DNA of 64,000 nucleotides. It comes from Azoarcus_F sp048158365. GTDB taxonomy: Bacteria > Pseudomonadota > Gammaproteobacteria > Burkholderiales > Rhodocyclaceae. The notes below the pieces were generated by a model. It was not told the origin of the DNA, ran no database searches, and saw nothing but the letters and a program-made list of their open reading frames with translations. Positions within the stretch are counted from its first letter, which is position 1; every line of letters starts with the position of its first letter. A program made the position numbers and the translations under genes. Of the stretch, positions 25,100 to 35,147 are shown in pieces. The stretch is taken from assembly GCA_048158365.1 (NCBI GenBank), contig JBLLNL010000002.1; one strand, given 5' to 3'.

Positions 25100-26345
25100 G
25101 ATCCGCAACTACACTATCAACTTCGGCCCGCAGCATCCGTCCGCGCACGGTGTGCTGCGACTGGTCCTTGAACTCGACGGCGAAGTCGTCGAACGCGCGG
25201 ATCCGCATATCGGTCTGCTCCACCGCGGCACCGAGAAACTCGCCGAGACCCGCACCTGGGTGCAGTCCGTCCCCTACATGGATCGACTCGACTACGTGTC
25301 GATGATGTGCAACGAACATGCTTACTGCATGGCAATCGAGCGGCTGCTCGGTATCGAGGTCCCGGAGCGCGCGCAATACATCCGCGTGATGTTCGACGAG
25401 GTCACCCGCATCCTGAACCACCTTCTCAACATCGGCACCCATGCGCTCGACATCGGCGCGATGACGATGGTGTTGTACACTTTCCGGGAGCGCGAGGACC
25501 TGATGGATGTGTATGAGGCGGTGTCGGGTGCGCGCATGCATGCCGCTTACTACCGCCCGGGCGGGGTCTATCGCGACCTGCCAGACCGCATGCCGCAATA
25601 CGAGGTCAATCGCTTCAAGAACGAGAAGCTGGTGCGCGAGCTGAACGAGACGCGTCAGGGTTCGCTGCTCGATTTTCTCGAGGACTTCACTGACCGGTTC
25701 CCCAGATACTGCGACGAGTACGAGACACTGCTGACCGACAACCGGATCTGGAAGCAGCGCACCGTCGGGATCGGCGTGGTCACACCGGAACAGGCGCTGG
25801 CCTGGGGCTTTTCCGGGCCGATGCTGCGCGGTTCGGGCATCGCTTGGGATCTGCGCAAGAAGCAGCCCTACGAGGTCTACGATCGGCTCGATTTCGACAT
25901 CCCGGTCGGCAAGACAGGCGACTCTTACGATCGCTACCTTTGCCGGATGGAGGAGATGCGGCAGTCCAACCGCATCATCCGTCAGTGCATAGACTGGCTT
26001 CGCAACAATCCGGGGCCGGTGATCGTGGACAACCACAAGGTGGCCCCGCCGCCGCGCGAGAAGATGAAAGCGAACATGGAAGAGCTGATTCATCATTTCA
26101 AGCTCTTCACCGAAGGCATGCATGTACCGGAGGGCGAAGTCTATGCGGCCATCGAACATCCCAAAGGGGAGTTCGGCGTGTATGCGGTGTCGGACGGTGC
26201 CAACAAGCCTTACCGCATCAAGCTCCGGGCCCCGGGCTTCGCACATCTTGCGGCCATGGACGAAATCGCGCGCGGCCACATGATCGCGGACGTCGTCGCG
26301 ATCATCGGCACGATGGATGTGGTGTTCGGAGAGATCGACCGCTAA
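25092..26345 (+). CDS. nuoD: NADH-quinone oxidoreductase subunit D
   Basis: The 417-residue 49-kDa subunit lines the quinone site with NuoB. Conserved sequence includes NFGPQHPSAHGVLRLVLELD, DPHIGLLHRGTEKL and DRLDYVSMMCNEHAY. The C-terminal part resembles the hydrogenase large subunit without the nickel cysteines. The start ATG 25092 lies inside nuoC, an eight-base overlap. A longer in-frame extension to 24975 lies wholly within nuoC and is rejected. Confidence 0.97.
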   Translation: MAEIRNYTINFGPQHPSAHGVLRLVLELDGEVVERADPHIGLLHRGTEKLAETRTWVQSVPYMDRLDYVSMMCNEHAYCMAIERLLGIEVPERAQYIRVMFDEVTRILNHLLNIGTHALDIGAMTMVLYTFREREDLMDVYEAVSGARMHAAYYRPGGVYRDLPDRMPQYEVNRFKNEKLVRELNETRQGSLLDFLEDFTDRFPRYCDEYETLLTDNRIWKQRTVGIGVVTPEQALAWGFSGPMLRGSGIAWDLRKKQPYEVYDRLDFDIPVGKTGDSYDRYLCRMEEMRQSNRIIRQCIDWLRNNPGPVIVDNHKVAPPPREKMKANMEELIHHFKLFTEGMHVPEGEVYAAIEHPKGEFGVYAVSDGANKPYRIKLRAPGFAHLAAMDEIARGHMIADVVAIIGTMDVVFGEIDR

Positions 26346-26395
26346 GGGCAGACCGGACAATACGGATCGCAGCTAATCGGGAAGACGGGCAAGAC

Positions 26396-26875
26396 ATGTT
26401 GAGTCAGGAATCACTGCAACAGATCGATCGCGAGATCGCGAAGTATCCGGCGGACCGCAAGCAGTCGGCGGTGATGGCTGCATTGCGGATCGCGCAGGTC
26501 GAGAAGGGCTGGCTATCGACCGAAACCATCGGCTTCGTGGCGGACTACCTCGACATGCCGGCGGTCGCCGCCTTCGAGGTCGCGAGCTTCTACAACATGT
26601 ACGACCTGGAGCCGGTCGGCCGCCACAAGATCACGATATGCACCAACCTGCCGTGCGCGTTGTCGGGGGGCGTGCATGCTGCAGACTACCTCAGGGACAG
26701 GCTCGGCATAGGCTTCAACGAGACCACGCCCGACGGCAGGTTCACGTTGAAGGAAGGCGAGTGCATGGGGGCCTGCGGCGATGCGCCAGTGCTGCTGGTG
26801 AATAACCACCGTATGTGCAGCTGGATGACGAAGGAGAAGATCGACCAGATGCTGGCCGATCTGGACACCAAATGA
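26396..26875 (+). CDS. nuoE: NADH-quinone oxidoreductase subunit E (cluster N1a)
   Basis: The 159-residue thioredoxin-like subunit has the four 2Fe-2S ligands Cys82, Cys87 (CTNLPC), Cys123 and Cys127 (CMGAC). It partners NuoF in the NADH dehydrogenase module. ATG 26396 follows GGGAAGACGGGC. Its stop overlaps the nuoF start (ATGA). Confidence 0.97.
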   Translation: MLSQESLQQIDREIAKYPADRKQSAVMAALRIAQVEKGWLSTETIGFVADYLDMPAVAAFEVASFYNMYDLEPVGRHKITICTNLPCALSGGVHAADYLRDRLGIGFNETTPDGRFTLKEGECMGACGDAPVLLVNNHRMCSWMTKEKIDQMLADLDTK

Positions 26876-28191
26876 GCGAGCGCAATCTCATTCTTGCCGG
26901 CCTCGACGGCGACCGCAGCTGGCGCCTGGCAGACTACGTTGCCCGTGGCGGATATTCGGCGCTCAGGCGGCTGATCGACGACAAGGTTCCTGTCGATAAC
27001 GTGATCGCCGAGGTCAAAACGTCGGTACTTCGCGGACGCGGCGGGGCAGGCTTTCCGACCGGCCTGAAGTGGAGCTTCATGCCGCGCGCCTTTCCGGGTG
27101 ACAAGTATGTGGCGTGCAACTCGGACGAAGGCGAGCCCGGCACCTTCAAGGACAGGGACATCCTGCGCTACAACCCGCACAGCGTCATCGAGGGCATGGC
27201 GATCGCCGCCTACGCGATGGGTGCGACGCGCGGCTACAACTACATTCACGGCGAGATCTTCGAGATCTACCAGCGTTTCGAGGAGGCGCTGGACGAAGCG
27301 CGTGCAGCCGGTTTCATCGGCCAGAACATCCTGGGCAGCGACTTCTCGTTCGAACTTTTCGCGCATCACGGCTACGGCGCCTACATCTGTGGCGAGGAGA
27401 CCGCGCTGCTCGAATCGATCGAAGGCAAGAAGGGACAGCCGCGCTTCAAGCCGCCTTTCCCGGCCAGCTACGGCCTGTACGGCAAGCCGACCACGATCAA
27501 CAATACCGAGACCTTCGCGTCGATCCCGTTCATCATGAACATGGGCGGGGAAGGCTTCCTGGAGCTGGGCAAGCCGAACAACGGCGGGACCAAGCTGTTC
27601 TCGGTGTCCGGACATGTCAATCGTCCCGGCAACTACGAGATCGAGATGGGCACCCCGTTTGCCGAACTGCTCGAGATGGCCGGCGGCATGCGCGGCGGAC
27701 GCAAGCTCAAGGGCGTGATTCCGGGTGGATCGTCGTCCCCGGTGGTGCCGGCCGACATCATGATGGACTGCACGATGGACTACGACTCGATCGCCAAGGC
27801 GGGGTCGATGCTGGGGTCCGGTGCGGTGATCCTGATGGACGAGACGACCTGCATGGTCAAGGCGCTCGAGCGCTTGTCGTACTTTTATTTCGAAGAGTCC
27901 TGCGGACAGTGCACCCCATGTCGCGAGGGCACTGGCTGGCTGTATCGCGTGGTCCACCGGATCGAAAACGGACTCGGTCGCCCGGACGACCTGGATCTGC
28001 TGAATTCGGTGACTACCAACATCATGGGCCGCACCATCTGCGCCCTCGGTGACGCCGCGTCGATGCCGGTGCAAAGCTTCATCAAGCATTTCGGTGACGA
28101 GTTCCGGTATCACATCGAGCACAAGAAATGTCTGGTGCCGCCTGAAGTGCAATACCAGGGAAGTCAAATCTACGTGAGCCCCTCATGCTAG
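26872..28191 (+). CDS. nuoF: NADH-quinone oxidoreductase subunit F (NADH/FMN site)
   Basis: The 439-residue subunit oxidises NADH. The FMN/NADH-binding glycine-rich stretch is GRGGAGFPTG (55-64), with CNSDEGEPGTFKDR further on. The 4Fe-4S N3 ligands are Cys344, Cys347, Cys350 (CGQCTPCREG) and Cys390. It overlaps nuoE by four bases and nuoG by seven, consistent with coupled synthesis of the E-F-G module. Confidence 0.98.
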   Translation: MSERNLILAGLDGDRSWRLADYVARGGYSALRRLIDDKVPVDNVIAEVKTSVLRGRGGAGFPTGLKWSFMPRAFPGDKYVACNSDEGEPGTFKDRDILRYNPHSVIEGMAIAAYAMGATRGYNYIHGEIFEIYQRFEEALDEARAAGFIGQNILGSDFSFELFAHHGYGAYICGEETALLESIEGKKGQPRFKPPFPASYGLYGKPTTINNTETFASIPFIMNMGGEGFLELGKPNNGGTKLFSVSGHVNRPGNYEIEMGTPFAELLEMAGGMRGGRKLKGVIPGGSSSPVVPADIMMDCTMDYDSIAKAGSMLGSGAVILMDETTCMVKALERLSYFYFEESCGQCTPCREGTGWLYRVVHRIENGLGRPDDLDLLNSVTTNIMGRTICALGDAASMPVQSFIKHFGDEFRYHIEHKKCLVPPEVQYQGSQIYVSPSC

Positions 28192-30524
28192 AAATCGAAA
28201 TCGACGGTAAGGCGGTGACAGTCGATGACGGTGTCACCGTCATGGAAGCCGCGAACAAGGCCGGAATCTACATCCCGCATTTCTGCTATCACAAGAAGCT
28301 GTCGATCGCGGCCAACTGCAGGATGTGTCTGGTGCAGGTCGAGAAGGCGCCGAAGCCGCTGCCGGCATGCGCGACGCCGGCGACCAACGGCATGAAGGTT
28401 TTTACCCGCTCCGAGCAGGCGATCAAGGCGCAGAAGGGGGTGATGGAGTTCCTGCTCATCAACCATCCGCTGGACTGCCCGATCTGCGACCAGGGCGGCG
28501 AATGCCAGCTGCAGGATCTAGCGGTCGGCTACGGCGCGAGCCAGTCCCGCTACGAGGAAGAGAAGCGGGTCGTATTCAACAAGAACCTCGGCCCGCTGGT
28601 GGCCACCGACATGACCCGGTGCATCAACTGCACCCGTTGCGTGCGTTTCACGCAGGAGATTGCCGGCGAGATGGAACTCGGCCAGGCTTTCCGTGGCGAG
28701 CACGCCGAGATCATGCCCTTCATCGAGAAGACGGTCGATTCGGAACTGTCCGGCAACATCATCGACCTGTGCCCGGTTGGTGCACTGACCTCCAAGCCCT
28801 TCCGTTTCGCCGCCCGCACCTGGGAATTGTCGCGACGCAAGTCGGTCAGTCCGCACGATTCGCTCGGCTCCAATCTGATCGTGCAGGTCAAGCATGACGT
28901 GGTCAAGCGCGTGCTGCCGCTGGAGAACGAGGCGATCAACGAGTGCTGGCTGTCGGACAAGGATCGTTTTTCCTACGAAGGGCTGAACAGCGATGATCGC
29001 CTGACCGCGCCGATGATCCGTCACGACGGCGAGTGGCGCGAGGTGGATTGGCAGGCGGCGCTCGAGTTTGCCGCCAATGGCATCCGATCGGTCCTCGGCG
29101 AGCACGGTCCGGCTGCGCTGGGCGCGCTCGGATCGCCGCATTCGACCGTCGAGGAACTCCACCTGCTGCAGAAGCTTGCCCGTGCGCTCGGCAGCGACAA
29201 TGTCGATTTCCGCCTGCGTCAGTCGGATTTCGGTGCCGATGCGCTGCGGGCAGGAATTCCGTGGCTGGGCATGGACATCGATGCGGTCGGCACTCTGGAC
29301 CGTCTGCTGGTGGTCGGCAGCTTCCTGCGCAAGGACTCGCCACTGCTGGCGCAGCGTGTGCGGCAGGCCGCCAAGCGGGGCCTGCGGGTCAGCGTCGTTC
29401 ATCCGACTGCGGACGACTGGCTGCTGCCGATCGCGGCGCGCGCGCGGGTCGCGCCGTCCGCGATGGTCGGCACCCTGGTGCAGGTCGCTTTTGCGCTGGC
29501 CCAACTCAAGGACACCGCTGTCGATGACGCTTTCGCGACGTTGCGCCCGGAAGCGATTTCCGAGGACGCCCAGGCGATCGCGCGCGAACTCGCCGGCGGT
29601 CGCAAAGCCGCGGTATGGCTCGGCAATCTCGCGCAGCAGCATGCGCGTGCGGGTGAACTGATGACGGTCGCGCAGGAAATCGCGCGCCTGTCCGACGGTG
29701 TGTTCGGCGTCATCGGCGAGGCGGCCAACAGCGTCGGGGGATACCTCGCCGGTGCCGTGCCGGGTCGCGACGGACTGGATGCGAACGGGATGATCGCGTC
29801 GCCGCGCAAGGCCTATCTGCTGCTGAACGGCGAGCCGGATCTCGATTTCGCCGATGGCTTCGCGACCATGCGCGCTCTGGGCGATGCCCGCCTGGTCGTT
29901 GCGCTGTCGGCATTCTGCTCGCCGGCGCTGCTCGAAACGGCCGATGTGCTGCTGCCGATCGCGCCGTTCAGCGAAACCTCGGGCACTTTCGTCAATTGTG
30001 CCGGCATCGTGCAGAGTTTTGCCGCCGTCGCGCGGCCCCGGGGCGATACGCGCCCGGCATGGAAGGTCTTGCGCGTGCTCGGCAACCTGTTGTCGCTGAG
30101 CGGTTTCGACTACGAGGATTCGGAAGCGGTGGCGCGTGATGCGCTCGGGGCGAATCCGATCGAGCGCCTGAACAACCGTATCGACGGCCTGCCAATCGCG
30201 AATCACGTCGTCCAGGCCGGTCAGCTCGAACGTGTGGCGGACGTGCCGCTGTATTTTGCCGATCCTCTGGTGCGGCGCGCCGGTTCGCTGCAGCGCACCC
30301 GCGACGCCGCGGCGCCGGTTGCGCGGGTCAATCCGGCCACGCTCGCCGTGCTCGGTCTGGAAGGCGGCACGCGGGTGCGCTTGCGTCAGGGTGACGCGGC
30401 GGCGGAACTGACTGTCGTCGCTGACGACCGGGTCGCCGCCGACTGCGTGCGTGTCGCAGCCGCGCATCCGACCACCGCTTCGCTCGGTGCTTTGAGCGGA
30501 CTGATCAGCCTGGAGCGTGTCTGA
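28185..30524 (+). CDS. nuoG: NADH-quinone oxidoreductase subunit G
   Basis: The 779-residue iron-sulfur subunit has 2Fe-2S N1b ligands Cys34, Cys45, Cys48, Cys62, 4Fe-4S N5 ligands His94, Cys98, Cys101, Cys107, and N4 ligands Cys146, Cys149, Cys152, Cys196. The rest is a molybdopterin-oxidoreductase-like fold that lacks cofactor in this family. The extra N7 cluster motif of E. coli-type NuoG is not evident. It overlaps nuoF by seven bases, and its last base is the first base of nuoH. Confidence 0.97.
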   Translation: MLEIEIDGKAVTVDDGVTVMEAANKAGIYIPHFCYHKKLSIAANCRMCLVQVEKAPKPLPACATPATNGMKVFTRSEQAIKAQKGVMEFLLINHPLDCPICDQGGECQLQDLAVGYGASQSRYEEEKRVVFNKNLGPLVATDMTRCINCTRCVRFTQEIAGEMELGQAFRGEHAEIMPFIEKTVDSELSGNIIDLCPVGALTSKPFRFAARTWELSRRKSVSPHDSLGSNLIVQVKHDVVKRVLPLENEAINECWLSDKDRFSYEGLNSDDRLTAPMIRHDGEWREVDWQAALEFAANGIRSVLGEHGPAALGALGSPHSTVEELHLLQKLARALGSDNVDFRLRQSDFGADALRAGIPWLGMDIDAVGTLDRLLVVGSFLRKDSPLLAQRVRQAAKRGLRVSVVHPTADDWLLPIAARARVAPSAMVGTLVQVAFALAQLKDTAVDDAFATLRPEAISEDAQAIARELAGGRKAAVWLGNLAQQHARAGELMTVAQEIARLSDGVFGVIGEAANSVGGYLAGAVPGRDGLDANGMIASPRKAYLLLNGEPDLDFADGFATMRALGDARLVVALSAFCSPALLETADVLLPIAPFSETSGTFVNCAGIVQSFAAVARPRGDTRPAWKVLRVLGNLLSLSGFDYEDSEAVARDALGANPIERLNNRIDGLPIANHVVQAGQLERVADVPLYFADPLVRRAGSLQRTRDAAAPVARVNPATLAVLGLEGGTRVRLRQGDAAAELTVVADDRVAADCVRVAAAHPTTASLGALSGLISLERV

Positions 30525-31573
30525 TGGATGGAATGCTGCAACCCGTCGCCGAGTTCTTCGGTTGGGCCTGGGCGCCGCTGTGGGCGCTGGTCAAGATCTT
30601 CGCGATCATTGCGCCGCTGATGCTGTGTGTCGCGTACCTGACGCTGGCCGAACGCAAGATCATCGGCTTCATGCAGGTGCGGATCGGTCCGAACCGGGTC
30701 GGACCGGCCGGATTGCTGCAACCGATCGCCGACGGCATGAAGCTGCTGTTCAAGGAGATCATCATCCCGTCCGGGGCGAGCAAGGGCCTGTTCATTCTCG
30801 GCCCGGTCTTCGCGCTCGCGCCGGCGCTGGTCGCATGGTCCGTGATCCCGTTCTCGGAAGGGGTGGTGCTGGCCAACGTCAACGCGGGGCTGCTCTTTCT
30901 GCTCGCGGTCACGTCCCTGGAAGTCTACGGTGTCATAATCGCCGGCTGGGCTTCCAACTCCAAGTATCCGTTTCTCGGTGCCATGCGGGCCGCGGCGCAG
31001 ATGGTGTCCTACGAAGTCGCGATGGGTTTCGCGCTGATCTGCGTGCTGCTGATCTCGGCCAGTCTGAACCTCAGCGACATCGTGCTGCAGCAGGGGCAGG
31101 GCCGTTTTGCCGACATGGGCCTGTCGGTGTTCTCTTGGAACTGGTTGCCGCTGTTTCCGATGTTCGTGATCTTCGTGATCTCGGGCATTGCCGAAACCAA
31201 CCGCGCACCATTCGACGTGGTCGAGGGCGAGGCCGAGGTGGTCGCGGGTCACATGGTCGAGTACTCCGGCATGTCCTTCGCGCTGTTCTTCCTCGGCGAA
31301 TACGCGAACATGATCCTGGTGTCGGTGATGACCGCCGTGCTGTTCCTCGGCGGCTGGCTGTCGCCCGTGGGTTTCCTGCCAGACGGGTTCCATTGGCTGG
31401 CGCTGAAGACCGCGTTCATCCTGTTCCTGTTCCTGTGGGCGCGTGCGACCTTCCCGCGCTTCCGTTACGACCACATCATGCGGCTGGGTTGGAAGGTATT
31501 CATCCCGATCACGTTGGTGTGGGTGATCGTCGTGGCAGTGTGGATGATGACCCCGCTGTCGATCTGGAACTGA
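30524..31573 (+). CDS. nuoH: NADH-quinone oxidoreductase subunit H
   Basis: The 349-residue membrane subunit links the peripheral arm to the proton-pumping arm and forms the quinone tunnel. About eight membrane helices are visible. Signatures are ERKIIGFMQVRIGPNRVGP, ADGMKLLFKE and ISGIAETNRAPFDVVEGEAE. The start ATG overlaps the nuoG stop (TGATGG). Confidence 0.98.
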   Translation: MDGMLQPVAEFFGWAWAPLWALVKIFAIIAPLMLCVAYLTLAERKIIGFMQVRIGPNRVGPAGLLQPIADGMKLLFKEIIIPSGASKGLFILGPVFALAPALVAWSVIPFSEGVVLANVNAGLLFLLAVTSLEVYGVIIAGWASNSKYPFLGAMRAAAQMVSYEVAMGFALICVLLISASLNLSDIVLQQGQGRFADMGLSVFSWNWLPLFPMFVIFVISGIAETNRAPFDVVEGEAEVVAGHMVEYSGMSFALFFLGEYANMILVSVMTAVLFLGGWLSPVGFLPDGFHWLALKTAFILFLFLWARATFPRFRYDHIMRLGWKVFIPITLVWVIVVAVWMMTPLSIWN

Positions 31574-31583
31574 GAGGCTCAAG

Positions 31584-32069
31584 ATGGGTGCAAAGGATTA
31601 CATCGGTAGCTTGTTCCTGAAGGAACTGGTCAAGGGCATGGCACTGACCGGGCGGCATCTGTTCGCCCGCAAGATCACCGTGCAGTTCCCGGAAGAGAAG
31701 ACGCCGCAGAGCAACCGCTTCCGCGGCCTGCATGCGCTGCGCCGCTATCCTAACGGCGAGGAGCGCTGCATCGCGTGCAAGCTGTGCGAGGCGGTGTGTC
31801 CGGCCATGGCGATCACGATCGAGTCCGACCAGCGTGACGACGGCTCACGCAGAACGACCCGTTACGACATCGACCTGACCAAGTGCATCTTCTGCGGCTT
31901 CTGCGAGGAGGCCTGTCCGGTCGATGCGATAGTCGAGACGCGCGTGTTCGAATATCACGGCGAAAAGCGCGGCGACCTGTATTACACGAAGCAGATGCTG
32001 CTCGCGGTCGGGGACAAGCACGAAGCCCAGATCGCGGCGGACCGGCAGGCCGACGCGAAATATCGTTAA
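31584..32069 (+). CDS. nuoI: NADH-quinone oxidoreductase subunit I (clusters N6a/N6b)
   Basis: The 161-residue ferredoxin-like subunit carries two 4Fe-4S motifs: Cys62, 65, 68, 72 (CIACKLCEAVCP) and Cys101, 104, 107, 111 (CIFCGFCEEACPVDAI). An amphipathic N-terminus lies against the membrane. It connects NuoG to NuoB in the electron path and lies ten bases after nuoH. Confidence 0.98.
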   Translation: MGAKDYIGSLFLKELVKGMALTGRHLFARKITVQFPEEKTPQSNRFRGLHALRRYPNGEERCIACKLCEAVCPAMAITIESDQRDDGSRRTTRYDIDLTKCIFCGFCEEACPVDAIVETRVFEYHGEKRGDLYYTKQMLLAVGDKHEAQIAADRQADAKYR

Positions 32070-32099
32070 GGGGAAGGCGCCATCGGCGCCAGAGAGAAT

Positions 32100-32702
32100 A
32101 TGGAATTCAAGACCTTCGTCTTCTACGTGATGTCTGCGATCCTGATCTTCGCGGCCCTGCGCGTGATCACCGCCCGAAATCCGGTTCATGCCGCGCTGTT
32201 CCTGGTGCTGTCCTTCTTCAGCGCGAGCGGCCTGTGGCTGCTGCTCGAGGCGGAGTTCCTCGCGATCACGCTGGTGCTGGTGTATGTCGGGGCGGTGATG
32301 GTGCTTTTCCTGTTCGTCGTGATGATGCTGGACATCAACATCGAGCGCCTGCGGCAGGGCTTCTGGAGCAACCTCCCGGTCGCGGCGCTGGTCGGCGTGC
32401 TGCTCGTCGTGCAGATGGCGCTGGTGCTCGGCGGTAGCTATTTCGGCTACCAGGCGATGCCCGAGCCGCCGCCCGCGACCGAGGCATACAGCAACACCCG
32501 CGAGATCGGTCGCCTGCTATATACGGAATATGTGTACCCGTTCGAGTTGGCCTCGCTGGTGCTGCTGGTCGCGATGGTCGCCGCGGTTACGCTGACGTTG
32601 CGCAAGCGCAAGGGCAAGCACTATCTTAATCCGTCCGAGCAGGTCGGCGCCAAACGCGCGGACCGCGTGCGACTGGTGTCCATGCCGGCCGAGAAAGAAT
32701 AA
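32100..32702 (+). CDS. nuoJ: NADH-quinone oxidoreductase subunit J
   Basis: The 200-residue membrane subunit has five predicted helices, with the conserved ARNPVHAALFLVLSFFSASG and LVLVYVGAVMVLFLFVVMML. The last helix is near residues 145-168, followed by a basic cytoplasmic tail. A GC hairpin (32728-32746) lies between it and nuoK. Confidence 0.96.
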   Translation: MEFKTFVFYVMSAILIFAALRVITARNPVHAALFLVLSFFSASGLWLLLEAEFLAITLVLVYVGAVMVLFLFVVMMLDINIERLRQGFWSNLPVAALVGVLLVVQMALVLGGSYFGYQAMPEPPPATEAYSNTREIGRLLYTEYVYPFELASLVLLVAMVAAVTLTLRKRKGKHYLNPSEQVGAKRADRVRLVSMPAEKE

Positions 32703-32727
32703 GAGTCACGACAAGAAATACGAACAG

Positions 32728-32746
32728 CCTCGGCGGGAAGCCGGGG
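32728..32746 (+). other. Intercistronic hairpin between nuoJ and nuoK
   Basis: CCTCGGC (32728-32734) can pair with GCCGGGG (32740-32746), with one G-U pair, around GGGAA. No T-tract follows, so it is more likely a processing or stability element than a terminator. The 61-base gap is one of the longest inside the nuo operon. Confidence 0.4.
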
Positions 32747-32763
32747 CGACCAGGGAGTCTTGA

Positions 32764-33069
32764 ATGCTGTCGCTTTCGCACTTTCTCATCCTGAGCGCGA
32801 TCCTGTTCGCGATCAGCGTGGTCGGTATCTTTCTTAACAGGAAGAACCTGATCGTGCTGTTGATGGCGATCGAACTGATGCTGCTCGCGGTGAATATGAA
32901 CTTCATCGCGTTCTCGCACTTTCTCGGTGATCTGGCGGGGCAGATCTTCGTTTTCTTCATCCTGACCGTCGCAGCGGCCGAGTCGGCGATCGGCCTCGCG
33001 ATCCTGGTGGTGCTGTTCCGCAACCTGCGGACCATCCACGTGGATGATCTGGACAGCCTCAAGGGTTAA
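32764..33069 (+). CDS. nuoK: NADH-quinone oxidoreductase subunit K
   Basis: The 101-residue subunit has three membrane helices. It contains the buried glutamates of the proton path in LIVLLMAIELMLLAVNMNFI and VAAAESAIGLAILV. It has the family's usual length and is preceded by AGGGAG. Confidence 0.97.
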   Translation: MLSLSHFLILSAILFAISVVGIFLNRKNLIVLLMAIELMLLAVNMNFIAFSHFLGDLAGQIFVFFILTVAAAESAIGLAILVVLFRNLRTIHVDDLDSLKG

Positions 33070-33073
33070 CGAC

Positions 33074-35080
33074 ATGAAAGCGCTCTATCTCCTGGTTCCG
33101 CTCGCTCCCTTGCTCGGCGCCATCGTGGCCGGCCTGTTCGGCAAGGCCATCGGCCGCGCCGGCGCCCACATGGTCACCATCGCCGGTGTCGCGATCGCGT
33201 TCATCGCGTCGCTCGTGATCTTCCAGGACGTGCAGGCCGGCAACACCTTCGACGGTTCGATCTACGTGTGGATGGAAAGCGGCGGGCTGACCTTCGAGAT
33301 CGGTTTCCTGATCGACCCGCTGACCGTGATGATGATGCTGGTCGTGACCTTCGTGTCGCTGATGGTGCATATCTACACGATCGGCTACATGTCGGAGGAC
33401 CCGGGCTACCAGCGCTTCTTCAGCTACATTTCACTGTTCACCTTCTCGATGCTGATGCTGGTGATGTCGAACAACTTCCTGCAGCTGTTCTTCGGCTGGG
33501 AGGCGGTCGGCCTGGTGTCGTACCTGCTGATCGGTTTCTGGTATGACCGACCGACCGCGATCTACGCGAACATGAAAGCCTTTCTGGTCAACCGGGTCGG
33601 TGACTTCGGATTCCTGCTCGGCATCGGTCTGGTGGCTGCCTATGCAGGCAGCCTCAACTATGCGGAGGTGTTTGCCAAGGCCGGCGAACTGGCCGGCATG
33701 AACATGGCGGTGACCGGCTGGCCGCTGATGACCGCGATCTGCGTGCTGTTGTTCATCGGCGCGATGGGCAAGTCGGCCCAGGTGCCGCTGCATGTGTGGC
33801 TGCCCGACTCGATGGAAGGCCCGACCCCGATCTCGGCACTGATTCACGCCGCGACGATGGTGACCGCCGGCATCTTCATGGTGGCGCGCATGTCGCCGCT
33901 GTTCGAGCTGTCGGATGCGGCGCTGTCCTTCGTGCTCGTGATCGGCGCGACCACCGCGCTGTTCATGGGCTTCCTCGGTATCGTGCAGAACGACATCAAG
34001 CGCGTCGTGGCCTACTCGACGCTGTCCCAGCTCGGATACATGACGGTCGCACTGGGTGTATCGGCCTATTCGGCGGCGGTGTTCCATCTGATGACGCATG
34101 CGTTCTTCAAGGCGCTTCTGTTCCTGGGGGCGGGCTCGGTCATCATCGGTATGCACCACGACCAGGACATTCGCAACATGGGCGGCCTGCGCAAGTACAT
34201 GCCGATCACGTGGATCACGTCCCTGCTCGGGTCGCTGGCGCTGATCGGCTTCCCGCTGTTCTCCGGCTTCTATTCCAAGGACTCGATCATCGAGGCGGTG
34301 CATGCGGCGAACATCCCGGGTGCGGGCTACGCATTGTTCTGCGTGATGCTGGGCGTATTCGTGACCGCGTTCTATTCCTTCCGCATGTACTTCCTGGTCT
34401 TCCATGGCGAGGAGCGCTTCGGCAAGGCACATCACGACCATCATGGTGATCATAACGACGAGGAACCGGCGTCCGACCATCACCACGGCCTCGCGCCGGG
34501 TCAGAAGCCTCACGAGTCGCCCTGGGTGGTGACGGTGCCGTTGATCCTGCTGGCCATCCCTTCGGTGCTGATCGGCTTCTTCACGATCGAGCCGATGCTG
34601 TTCGGGGATTGGTTCGGTAGCGCCATCCATGTCGCCGACAACCATGTCGGGCTGCGTGAACTCGAGGCCGCCTTCCACGGCGCGTTCGGCATGGCGCTGC
34701 ATGGTCTGCAGACCGCGCCGTTCTGGCTCGCGATCGGCGGGGTCGCGCTGTCGTGGTTCTTCTACATGAAGCGTCCGGACATTCCGGCAGCGATCCAGCG
34801 CCGCTTCCAGCCGCTGCATACGCTGCTCGAGAACAAGTACTACTTCGACCGCTTCAACGAGGTGGTCTTCGCCGGCGGCTCGCGTCTGCTCGGTGCCGGA
34901 TTGTGGAAGGGTGGTGACCGGGGTCTGATCGACGGCGTGATCGTCAATGGGTCGGCGCGTCTGGTCGGCTGGCTCGCGCAGCTGTCGCGGCTGTTCCAGA
35001 GCGGACATCTGTACCACTACGCATTCGCGATGATCATCGGTCTGTTCATCATGCTCACCTTCTGGTTCAACCTGGGCTGA
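33074..35080 (+). CDS. nuoL: NADH-quinone oxidoreductase subunit L (antiporter-like)
   Basis: The 668-residue proton-pumping subunit is related to Mrp antiporters, with about 14-16 membrane helices and a long lateral helix at the C-terminus. Conserved parts are FFGWEAVGLVSYLLIGFW, GKSAQVPLHVWLPDSMEGPT and ALIHAATMVTAGIF with the key Lys and His residues. A His/Asp-rich hydrophilic loop (HHDHHGDHNDEEPASDHHHG, about 454-473) could bind metal. ATG 33074 follows nuoK by 4 bases; an upstream in-frame ATG inside nuoK is rejected. Confidence 0.97.
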   Translation: MKALYLLVPLAPLLGAIVAGLFGKAIGRAGAHMVTIAGVAIAFIASLVIFQDVQAGNTFDGSIYVWMESGGLTFEIGFLIDPLTVMMMLVVTFVSLMVHIYTIGYMSEDPGYQRFFSYISLFTFSMLMLVMSNNFLQLFFGWEAVGLVSYLLIGFWYDRPTAIYANMKAFLVNRVGDFGFLLGIGLVAAYAGSLNYAEVFAKAGELAGMNMAVTGWPLMTAICVLLFIGAMGKSAQVPLHVWLPDSMEGPTPISALIHAATMVTAGIFMVARMSPLFELSDAALSFVLVIGATTALFMGFLGIVQNDIKRVVAYSTLSQLGYMTVALGVSAYSAAVFHLMTHAFFKALLFLGAGSVIIGMHHDQDIRNMGGLRKYMPITWITSLLGSLALIGFPLFSGFYSKDSIIEAVHAANIPGAGYALFCVMLGVFVTAFYSFRMYFLVFHGEERFGKAHHDHHGDHNDEEPASDHHHGLAPGQKPHESPWVVTVPLILLAIPSVLIGFFTIEPMLFGDWFGSAIHVADNHVGLRELEAAFHGAFGMALHGLQTAPFWLAIGGVALSWFFYMKRPDIPAAIQRRFQPLHTLLENKYYFDRFNEVVFAGGSRLLGAGLWKGGDRGLIDGVIVNGSARLVGWLAQLSRLFQSGHLYHYAFAMIIGLFIMLTFWFNLG

Positions 35081-35147
35081 GCGGCTTGAAACGAATCCTT
35101 CGTACCGAAAAACACGCCCTGCCGGGCGCACTGAACGGAAAGCAACA